NCBI GenBank assembly: GCA_950295325.1
Contig: OX485808.1
Coordinates: forward strand, 9,986,501 to 10,050,500
Direction of reading: 5' to 3'
Source: Polytrichum commune
Lineage: Eukaryota > Streptophyta > Polytrichopsida > Polytrichales > Polytrichaceae
Length of the DNA stretch: 64,000 bases
Under the pieces are notes generated by a model, which saw only the letters and a list, made by a program, of their open reading frames with translations, did no database searches and was not told the origin of the DNA. Shown here piece after piece: positions 41,501 through 53,500 of this stretch (position 1 is its first letter; every line of letters starts with the position of its first letter). Made by a program: the position numbers and the translations under genes.

Positions 41501-44500
41501 CAGCTGCAAGAATTCGGTATGCCTCTGTCTTAGCACCATAGGAGTAACCTACCAGCATGAGACCATGCCGCACCAAAATCATCTCATACAGTTGATAAAT
41601 CTGCAACCAAAGTGATGCCAATTCAATAGAGCCAATTAGTGTAATCTGGCCAAAGTGAAGGCAATTACGAAGTTGCAAAGTATCAGAGCCCAGGTCGTCA
41701 TAGGTATACTAGGACATTCTGAAAGGCAAGAAATCCACACACCTTCTCAAGAAAGACCTCAGTTGGCTGTAAATTTCGAATGACACAGTTGTTCCTGATG
41801 CAAATTGTCATCTCCGTGTAATCGGGAACCGGGAGTACCACACCTGGAAACAGATCTGTCAATATGCCTTCAAACAGAGGAATATCATGTGCCAAAAATT
41901 TAGGAAGGTTGACATCTTTGAGTGACTTAAGCATCAACACATCCTCTTCTTCCTCTGGGAACTTTTGCTTCACAGCACCTGCGGCACGGAGTACTGAAAT
42001 CACAGCTCGCATTCCATAATCGTAATGGTTCTGGCTTGATAGCTGCTCACTGTTTGCAAATTCAACTCATGATTGTCAAATCATGTTTCTGGTTGTTGGC
42101 TGGAATTAAAATAAGTGTATCATTTACCACATGTGTGGGCCTTAGAAAAGGTCTGTTATGTATGCACACTTTAAGTTTGACCTTGTGGTTTTTAAGGTTA
42201 GTGGGCCTAATTTGGTTGCCTATATTAAGGGGACACCTATATTTGGTTTGTGGTTAGGTGTGGATGTAAGAACGGACACCAAAGAAACTGTGTGCTTAAA
42301 AGATATTGGACTACGTGCTCAAAATTTGTGAAGCATTGTAGACTCAAAGTCAACATAATTAGGGGGACCTAGAGGATCATTTGATAATAAAGAATATCTT
42401 CACTTTCATAATGCATAAGATTTTCATATGAGCTCCAGATATTGTGAGGAGATCGGCTACGGGCACGACTTGGAATTGCTAACCATCTTGCACTGATTGC
42501 GTGTTTCATATCCTCGAAAGTAGGTGCAGAGCTGAAAATGTCTGTGTAAGACCTGGTTACCCTTAGTCATCCAAGAATGAGAGATTCTCACCTGCATAAA
42601 CGATAGGTAGCCACAAGTTTACGCGCCAGTGATCGAGCATCAAGATATCCAAAAGAGTATAGTGTAATCTCTGAAATGAGGGCATAGTCAGGAACCATCA
42701 TAGCCACAGTGCGGAATAGTGCTTTGAGATTATCTGGCAGCTCGGAACGACCAGCATAACCTGGATTCATGGTGATGAAGACGTTGCATGTTCTCTTCAA
42801 CGTTAGAATCACCCCTTCAAACTCAAATTTTATTGCATTTATAGCCTTTGCTCGCTGGATGGTAAGAATTTGTTGAGCTATCACACTAAGCACCTGATTG
42901 AGTCCACAACAATAGAGTAATTAATCTTCAGACTAGGACGGGGTGCCATTCAGTGCAAACAACGACAAGCCGTAATAATTTTGTCAACGTATAGGAAATA
43001 TATGACACTCTCGAGCAAGGCTTGAATATACATATCGCTAAGTATACATTCTACAATTTGTATACATTCTGATAGGAGGTCAAAGTTATGTATGTAGCCA
43101 CACCTCAAGGTCGATACGGTTAAACTCATCGAAGCAAGCCCACGCCCCGGAGCTGGCCAGTCCCTTGAAGAACTTCCCCATAGCCAAATAGTCCAGACCG
43201 TCTGAGCAGTTGAACACTACACATTGCATGGCAATCGCCTTGGCTAAATCCTTTGTGGTTTCCGTCTTTCCAGTACCTATTCAGCAGCATTTGCTACGTC
43301 ATGATGATGTTAGCAAGAAACTGAGTCTAGGTCAATCCGACATTAAAAAAAATATCACTTAATGAAAAAAATCATCAACTCTGTCTCTCAGAAAACTGAA
43401 GATATTATAGATCAACAGAAATTGCCTCCAAGAATTCACAAAAAGCTTCGTCTTTTAGATTCTTCTTAAAAACCCTAAGTCGATGGACCATGCAGCAGGA
43501 GAAATCCCCGGAGACCCATCAAGAGTCACAAGAATGACATGTCTCAAAGAATTTATCAAGTCAATCTGGATGGAGTAAGCTTTTCGAAATAATTCTAGGC
43601 CATGACGCTAGGGCAAGGAAGACATGCGGTACAGACCTCCAGTCATAGCATTCTTGAGAATGTGTAGGACGTTCTCTTTCTATTCTAGCTTCAAGAATAA
43701 ATCCAAGAATCAAGGTTCTTAATTACATGCATGAATACCAAGCATTGTCAACTGGCAAGCTCTCTTTAGTAGACACATTACCTGTCTTCGGACAAACCCT
43801 TCTCCCATCTACCAAGATTCAACTTTTACACCTTGCTAAAATAACTTTACCGAGTGTATACTCTTCAAGATGCTTATCTAGGGTGAAAACGCACTACACC
43901 ATTGAAGAATGCTATGCTGAATATTAAGACTTCAAAAAAGAAACTTTACAAACAAACTTGGTAGTAACCTGCAGGTCCTTCAGGTGCGCCACCCAAGTTG
44001 AGGTGAAGTGCTCCCATGAGTGTTCGGTAGCATCGATCTGTCAAGGGAGTGATGACCAATCGGCCACTGTTTCCCAAGTACTCAAACGCATACAAAATGA
44101 CCGCATTGATCATGCGAACTTCAATATCCTCCCCCTCGTAGTTGTATCTGTCGCACATCATAAACAAGTCTACAGGTGAATAATTGCACACTCACCTTCC
44201 ATCTCCATTCTTGAAGTCCTTGTGTTGCGACTTGTGACCCCATTGCCAACATTTTCAGCTCAAAACTGTTGGATGGGTCTCAAGACTCAACTCTTCCACT
44301 GATAAAGCCGAATTGTGGGTAATGTGTTTAGGATTTAAGGGATGTAGTTTTAAAGTGTTGAGTGAAGAATCAGAAAGAAGACCTTAATTGACTTATCCAG
44401 TCGAAATCCTGTTCATCGGTGACATTTGATTCAGCCAATATCTTGCAAACATCTCGGGCATGTACATCTATCACAATGAGTGCTCCAATGGTCTTCCTCT

Positions 44501-47500
44501 CCAGCTTTGATAATTGTCCACGGACCTGATGAATGATGTTCAAAACAGCTTGCATTGTGTTAACAACATGTCCCACTCTACTCATAAACAGCATGTTGAT
44601 TGATGATCCTTCGGCCCCTGAGTGCCAAATCTCCCCTTTGAGAACAGCTGTTTGTAAACCCCTCTTAATGCTTCTAATGAATTATGAGTTGTTATTTCAC
44701 AAAGAGGAGCAACATGCTTGGAAAGAGGGCATTGAGAGAAATGTATTGATAGCATTTGGGGCTGAATTTGAAAAGCCTTACAAATATCGTCTATGGTATT
44801 GATTAGAAGAATGTTTTCAAAAACAGGGGTCACACCTTCCAGACGTCTGGGTGTTTATTTTCACTGCCAAAGAGAATTTGTAATTTTTCTGAGGTATTAT
44901 AGTCTGAAATGATTATAATACAAAGTAGCTCCAAAATAGCGATGCTTCATAGAACATATTTAGCAACTTCAAACCAATTTTTAGAGCCAATGGCACCCAC
45001 AACCCGGATTTTAAGCAAGAAACGCATTTCCAGGAAACTCACTCATTTGTGGTTTGTTTTGCAAAATTGGGTGAAACCGAGCTCACCTTGTTAACGATGT
45101 CTTGAAGCTGGCTTGTACACTTCCTTTCATAAGCCATTAAACTAGCTGTGCGGATGTTGGCAAACATTTCTGTTGTCCAGAACATTGATGAAATGCACAG
45201 GACGACTTGACCTGGCCATGTGACGATCCATGGCACTCGCTCTGAAACCATATAGGCTTCGTATGCTTTCCTTGTCACATCCCTAAGACTTGATCTCATC
45301 GACACCTCCACCTGCAAAAGTATTGAGGTTGAGATTACATGTGATTATTTTCAGTGTGATCGATTTAAAAATTTGACATTATTTTCAATATCTACCTAGT
45401 GTGTCGCAATCAAAACTGCACCATGATTGATAAGCATTATGAAGTCAAGACGTGGGTAGATATGGCACAGAAACAGGGATTTAAGTATACAGTTCTTTCC
45501 TTATTTCCCCCCTTAGGCACCTCGGGCCGGACTAGAATGGACTGGACGTGTCCATGGCAAATCAATAAAATCATAGAAGATAAATAATGAAAAAGAAAAT
45601 CTTGGGCAGTTTGATTCCAATGCGGACCAGAGATCTTCCACCATTGAAACTCGGGTCTTGTAAATTGGATGATCCAAGATCTTCAATTCGAACTGGACTG
45701 TCCAAGATTTTGATTTTATTTTGGGCATGCCCGGTTCGGACCAGACGTGCAACTGTCGGGGTGGGCTGGATGGAACCTGATTGCAATGGGCAGTTTGGCT
45801 AAGAACAATCAACTCTGATTGTCGTACTTTTGTGGAAGTTTTCGACGTGGCACATTTTATTTTCTAGTTCTTTCCTTGAAAACAAAATTTGAAGTTTATT
45901 TTGTGCCACAGTGACAGTAATGGCTGTCACGTCACATCACTCATGACCTGACGTGAGGTGCAACGTCCGTCTAACCCGGCAAAAGTATATTAGATTTAGT
46001 CAAGAGTATGCAGATGAAATAACAATGTACCTCTGTGAGCCATTTCTCCACCGCCCCTTGTGCAGTCTTTGGATTGAAAGGCTTGATGAAACCCACTTTC
46101 TCACCCTCCTCACTGATCATTGCAACCACATCCATGTTCGCCAGAAACTCAATAGCATGGATGCCTTCAAAGATTTTTTTCAAGAAGGGTTGCACTCGAA
46201 GTGGGTCCTTTGTCTCTGCCAGGATCTCCAAGAGTTCATCGTTGGATAAAAAGTAGAACCTATAAAACAACATCCACACTGTTAGCCGGAGAAGACATTA
46301 TGAATCATATTATTCGAATCACTTGTTGCTGCATATCAAAATTCATGACCAAATTTGAAGACAAGCATTATGTTTGAAGAGCTGATCATGGAACGAAAGG
46401 CCTTCAGCATGCAATGATGATTGCCATTATTACCTCGGGAAAGCAAGGCGCTTGGTCTCAAGGTAATCATTCAACCCTTTCTGAACGAAGTCGAGGTCTT
46501 TGTTTGATTCTTGGAGCAATTTGTACGTGTCTTCATCACCACCCACGGTCAACGCATCGGAGTTTTTGGCCAACTTCTCCATAATCTTTCGCCATACGCC
46601 ATCAACATGTTTAAACCTTCGACCTTCCGTCGGCATTTGTGACATAATATCCTCGGATGTAAAAATCGGCTCGAGGTACAACCATTGCATTTGACATTGT
46701 AACCATTCATTGAGAATCTGCATCCACGCATGAATTTTCCTCCAAGTCAGCGGAAATATTTTACCTTCGTCATGAACTCTCATATTTCCATAGGTCCTGA
46801 TTTCGAAGTCGCGACCTGTTACTAATAATTCGTAGCACTCCTTTTTAGCGAGTGGCCTAAACATCAAGGTCTACCGAAAAACATTTTGATCAAGCCAAGG
46901 CCTAGAGTTTAAGCCACCCTTAAGTTGCATGAATTTTTACAGTACAAAATAGACTTATTGAAACATGTCATATATTTCGAGATGATGTTGTCCAATAATG
47001 GGAAACAATACTTTCTAGATAATACTTTTATGTAAATGGGTTTGCGAGCCATCCAAACCTTTTGTAAGAAGATGAGTTTTTCAAGCCAAATGCGTACACG
47101 ATCTTCAAATGGACCAATGTAAGGAGATGCTGTCATTGATTGAGTCTTAATCAATTGATCGTCTAATTGTTGTTGGAGTTCGTCAATGCCACGAAGAATG
47201 CTGGTTCCGGTGTTCTTCCAAATCGCATACTCAAATTTAACACCCATCCAATCATTTTGCATTCGGTCCAAAGTTTTTTCTAATGCATGCTCTTTGCTAG
47301 CAAATTCAGCCACCTGGGATGGTGGTCTCATGATTAGGCGACTAACTCTTGAAAACACAGGTCCCGGTAATTAATTAGAGTATATTGGGTTACGCACCCA
47401 ATATATGCATATTGCCCATATGCACCCACTAAATAAAATATAAAGTGATTATTCTTTTCCTTTGTCAAATCCAATTCAACTTTTACTAACAGATTGGTGT

Positions 47501-50500
47501 ACTGCTTTTGCTTCAATATCGATTTTGTATTTTTCTCAAGAGTGGTAAGGATCGAGATGTTGATTATAACCTATTATATATATGATAAAAAGTACATGAT
47601 TATGAAACAAGTAGACCTTACATAATCTTATGAACTATGGATAACCAACTTTCTCATGCACATATTTCAAAAATACAATCGAACAATAAAGATTATGAAA
47701 TAGTTATCACCTCTTCACATTGAGCAATGTACTTTGTGAGATTCAAATCGATGGCAGTTCTCGCAGTGAAATCTGGGGAACAAACAACTTCAAAGCCGAC
47801 CATGCCACTCAATTTCTTCCAGTGCCGATCTCTCATGCCTGGATTTCTGAGGGAAAAAATCATGGGTACATGCACCTAACCAACAAACCCGATGTTCAAT
47901 ATGAGCATATCCCAACAATAAAGTAGTCAATACATAAATGATTGTTAAACTTTAAAGGGTAGTATACGAGACTAGGCAATGCGTAAATTTAGTCTAATAT
48001 AGGGGACTTCCAAATTGTTAAAAAACAACATGGACGCACATTAAATCCCATGACTTGTTTCTTCAAATCTTCCGCAACCATTTTCGGCTCCTTTGTGAGT
48101 AGTTTTGAACATTTTGCTGCAGCTCGAACCCACTTGTCCATGTTGTTCTGTAACTCCTCAGGATCAATCAAGGTGAAGGGACCATCCATCCATTGTGGAA
48201 GTATTCTGAAGAAGTCGGTGGCCGTATGCCATACCAAAATGTGGTTCTCAAAATCCTTTTCCATCCTTTCAATGGCTGGATGTTCTGTTGGCAATTGCCC
48301 AAAAATCTACACCAAACCAATTTTGATATCATGAAAAATGAAATCATATCATATGCATCAATCGTGCACCATTGTTATCAGAAAAATCATGATCATCTTC
48401 ATGACAATATGAAGTAAGCTTTACAAGGACACTGCAATTCAAAATTTATAAGCGTAGGGCACTGCTGATCAGATTATTGATATAGTCAACACATACTAAC
48501 CTCCTCCCGAGTGGCGAAAAGATCTTGTCGCTCTCGACAACTCCGAAGTTTTGCCTCTATTTCCTCCAAATAGATAATTCTCTCTTCCCAAAGTGTGATG
48601 TCTCCTAGATCCATGAAAGCTTTGACGAGAGCTTCGACTTCCGCAACATCTTTCTTCAGTGACATTTGGTTGAGAACAAGCTCTCCTTGATACTTCAACT
48701 GTGAGGCAAAATCAACAAGAAATAGTGTTTGAGACATACAGCATCAAATATGTTATTTGTAACAATTCTAGAAGTGAACTTATATGTTTAGTTCCATGAT
48801 TCTATAAACAATAATGAGAAGCGAGATCCCAAACTAGACCCAAAAATTTAAGAATCCAAATGCCACATTCATATAATAGGTGCAATCCCAATGGCAAGGA
48901 AACATTTTAAACTTCAAATTTGAGCTACTAGGATTTTAAATTGACTAAGTGATTAACAGATGATTAAGAATACTCAAGAAGAGATTGGCCATATATGTTA
49001 TAAAAGGTATCATAATAAGCTGCTGTGCTCCGTAAACCTGCTTCAGGTTCACATATAACCTCACGACTAAGATCAAGCTGAAGTGTCCCTCATTCACACC
49101 AGCACAAGTGGTTGACATCCTCTCTCATAATGTGCCACTCAGGAAGGCATGTTTCTTAAACATTCCTTGTACATTTGATTAAAGTCAAATAAATCGCACC
49201 TAGCATCTGAATCAAATGCTAAAGTATAATTAACATACCTTGCCCTGATTCAATTCAGTCGTTGCATCATCCACGTCTTTTCCAAGGCGTTGGGGCCATC
49301 CGATTGTTATCCAATATAGATCAGAGTCAGCGTTTGGTATTGTGAAACTTTTCCGCTCAAACAGATCACGCACCTAGCCCACCATTTTCTTGGGTGCATG
49401 AGTTGATATCCCATGGACTTGCCTTAAGAGAAATTACCAATTTAAAACTATGGTTGATTGATATTTAAGGTAATGAAATGCAAACTTCTTGATGCAAAAC
49501 AGAGTAACTCTATAGTAAAAGGTACATTGGTCGGATCTTTGGATCACCTTTTGGGGGAGAACAATCTCACTCTTCATGTCAACAAACCGCTTCTTGTTTT
49601 CCTCCAGGTACTCCCGTAGCGCAGAGAAATCTTCAGCATTTTGCAACGGCCTGCTCAACGTATGCATCACAACTTTTATTCCATAAGTCAAAAAATACCA
49701 AAATGCTTTGATTCACAATTCTGCAATGTAATCACGAGCATTCCTCTACTCCTGTACTGTAGTACCTTCCAGTGATGATATACTGCAGTGTTGATAACAT
49801 ACAAAATTCTACAGCCCAATTTCAATACTGGTGGGATCAAATTCAACAACTGTACATTCCGTAAGACATGGAAAATTGTAACAAGAGAAGCATGTAGTGG
49901 TAACAATTTACTTCAAAAGGACATCCGATATGTCTTGAAACTTCTTGCAAAGAGCAGTATTCCTGTCCCAAGCAGCTTCCAAGACTTGGCGCAGTAGCCG
50001 ATTGGCTATCAAATTAGCCTTGTCATTCAGAATTCGTTGAATGGTAGAACAGTCCACAAGGAACATGTTCAAGTATACCTCCTCCTCCGACTTTACCAAG
50101 GCTCTAGCTGCAACCTATAAGTTTCAGTCTATTTGTGTCAGCATCACATAACAAAACAATATCCAAGAAACGCAAGCTGATTGAGTTGAGGACTTAAACA
50201 TAACCCCTGAATGCTGGAGCAGTGGGAGAGGATCTCCCAGAAGTGTCCATGTAATGGCTCTCGCATGACTCAATGACTCATTGGAAAGACAATTTTGGGA
50301 CTATTGGGGGTCCCTAAAATGCTAGCCATCCTTGAACTCAAGATGACTTTTGTTTGAGAGTTGGTTGATTTGCACACAATACCTTCCATGCTTTGGTAAG
50401 TTTGCGGCGTATCCATGGTGGTGCATGCTTGAAGTTAGTGTGGAGGTTTGAACAAATAATAGTGTTATATATCGCTTCATTGAGGGTGAAATCCATATTG

Positions 50501-53500
50501 CACCTCTTGTTCATGATATTGTATGCAAAGCAACCATTGAAAATCCAGAGGGGATCAACTCCAGACAAAAAGTCTCATTGAGTTGAAGGATAACTATGTC
50601 TACCTAACCTGTTTCCACCCAGACTACCTTGCAGGAACAAATATGGTCCCATTAGCAATTATGGATTAATTTCTCTGGAATTGAGCTATAAAGTAAGGAG
50701 TGCATTGGAACAGAGTGAGATATAGGACCTCTTGATAGTGATTAATTTGCGACTCGTAAGCGTCAAGATTATTATTTCCAGCTTTATATTGTGCAATGTG
50801 ATTCTCGATGTTGATCTCTGAAAGTGGTTGAAATTCCTCAACATACTCTTGTTGTAGCTTCAAAGCCTCCAAAAGATTTTGTTTCAAACTATGCTGCAAT
50901 GTTACATGGGCAAACCACATTATGCGTAGTCACTGTGTACTACTACCCATCCCACAAACAACACATTTCTAGTACAACGGTTATGGTAGATATTTTGGGC
51001 CACACTATTGAGCTTACTTCGACACTAAAAACACTGGGGTAAATACTGTGGGTGCACGCCATTTACCAACCGACAGTATTAACATCAATGGGTCCTGTTG
51101 TAGGTTCCAATATTTCTGTTGGATTGAAAATAGTGTGCATTTGAAAGAATTACGACCTATGAGAAGGAGCTGGGTATATCATGGGGAACATGACAAGTGT
51201 CACTAGTGTTGCACACTGCCTACGCGATGGTTTATAGGGTTGCCCAGAGTAAAGCACACTTTAAATCTGCCCACACTATTTACCATAATTAATGTGGCAA
51301 ATGCTGACTACGAATCTTGGGCATTTGCTTACTGTTAAGTACACTATATATCTGATTCGCGTGGGCCACAGTATTCATAGTCGGCCTACAACAAGAGTCA
51401 AAACATTAGACAAATTTTTGTGGGCTGCATGATTTTTAAAAGACGTAGATTAATGTGGTCAGAATTATCAAACATCAACACTACACTAAATATGATATTC
51501 AGTGTTTGATACACTAAATACGAACGCATACACTAAATATCACTAACCCTATGAAAGTAAGTAACATTAAATGTAAAATCAAACACTAAATATCAACTAT
51601 GGTAATATGTAGAAGTTACATGCACGAATTTAGTGTTAATAAGGATATGAAAAAAAATTAACAATGATAAAGGAGAAGGGAGGTGGCGGTAGGGAAGGTG
51701 GTGGCGCATTTATGTCTAACACTAATTATCAAAGAATTGAAAATTAGTGTTGAGCAAGATAGGGTGGTAACAACACTAAATACAATCAAACACTAAATAT
51801 CATATTTACTGTAGTTAATAATTTGACAAGATTCTTCAGTAATTTGTAACTGGACAACACAGATTCAATTTTGAAGCATTTGATTATTAACGTGGCAAAT
51901 CAATTCTAATGCCACACCAAATTAGATATGTAGTGTAGTGATTGTGAAAGGACTACATTGAAATGGGTGTATGTGCTATGTATGTGTAGTAAGAAAAATT
52001 ACCTGAATGACAGCTCGTGCAGCAAGCACGCGAGGGTGGTCTTTCTGGATTGTGTCGATGTATTTGGGATGCTTGGTGCCACAAATACGTGGATCGAGTC
52101 GAGATGTCAAGTCCTCGATACCCTCCACAGAGTCACATAATTCGTCCAACATAGTAAGAACTGTCTCCTCGATCTCTTCCAAGTATGGAATAAATACAAA
52201 CTGGTTCACTTCATTTACAACAAGCTTTATCAGAAAAAAGGGGGGCCTTGCAAATTTTATCTCCTCCTTTTTCTCTGAAGCCGGGTCGTGGACTTCAAAC
52301 TCATCTTCCTCCTCTTCTTTTTGTTCGTCTTTGATAGTATATTCATCCCATAGCTTCTTGAATAAGTCCACTGAATTGAGAACAATGTCTCGGAGGTGTT
52401 GTGTCATGGTGTAGTTTAGTCGATTTGCGAAAGCCTGAAGGTATGATTTCTGCTTCGAGGTGACGTTTTTCGGTGGAATTAACTCTTCAACTAATCCCAC
52501 CACATTTGATATCCACCTGGAATGTTACCAATATGCCATTTCAATCCATTGTACTTTCTCAACACTCAAACCTTAACACAAAAACATGTATTTCAGCTAC
52601 AAACGTCCATTATAAGCTAATCGTGACAAAAGTGACCCTATCTAAGTCTACAAATAATTGCTTTGAGATAACTTACTGAGATTTGACGTCATCGGACTTA
52701 TCAGCACAGTAGCCATTCTGTAAGGGAGGGAACGTGGGCCAGCTCATGGGCCTCTCTTGAGTGAAGAGAAGTGGGTTAACTAGGTTCTGTTCACTGATGT
52801 CATAGTCTTTGTGGAAAAGTTGGAGTCCAAATAACATAGCAAGTTCTGAAACGATAATTACACCTGAGATCATGCTTTGTGTCAAGTAGAATGGTTGGGT
52901 GGGATGGTACTCTGCAGGTGCACAGCCTTTCCTGAAAATTTGAAACATATATTTCAGAGTTACGTCTCACATGCTAGCTGTGAAGGTACTCAATATGACA
53001 AGAATCTTGAATAACACAGATTATGGAACTAGAAAAGAAGCTCATTTCCAGTAACTAAACCAAATTATACCCAAACTCGAACTCAAACAGAGACTATTGT
53101 GAAATCATCAATGACAATCTCAACCCAATTGTGCTCCAATCCCCCCACAGCTGGTTTGTTGCTCCTAACTCTGCAGCCTTGTGATCATGGGATATTCAGT
53201 GTCCGCAACAGATTTTTTATTTCCTACCCTCTGATGATCTCGGTACAAGTTATTACCCTAACACACTTCATAAATATAAGATGCAATAACTCGATATATA
53301 TTTCCTATCTAATAGGATGCCAGATTCAAGAAAAACACACAGGAATCTACAGCAGAAAGGGCATGGAAAAAAGTGTTTATTTGGAGTGATGTGACTTGTG
53401 CTTGGAGGTATCTACATGGCTATTCCACATTTTCAATCCAATTGCATTGTAGTGACGGTAAAAATGTGACAGATAATACGCTGGAATAAGAATGTGTGGT

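Noticed and set aside
52007-52414. Plus-strand ORF of 135 codons
   Set aside because: Shadow of dynein exon 7 on the other strand, serine-rich because of the complementary acidic codons.
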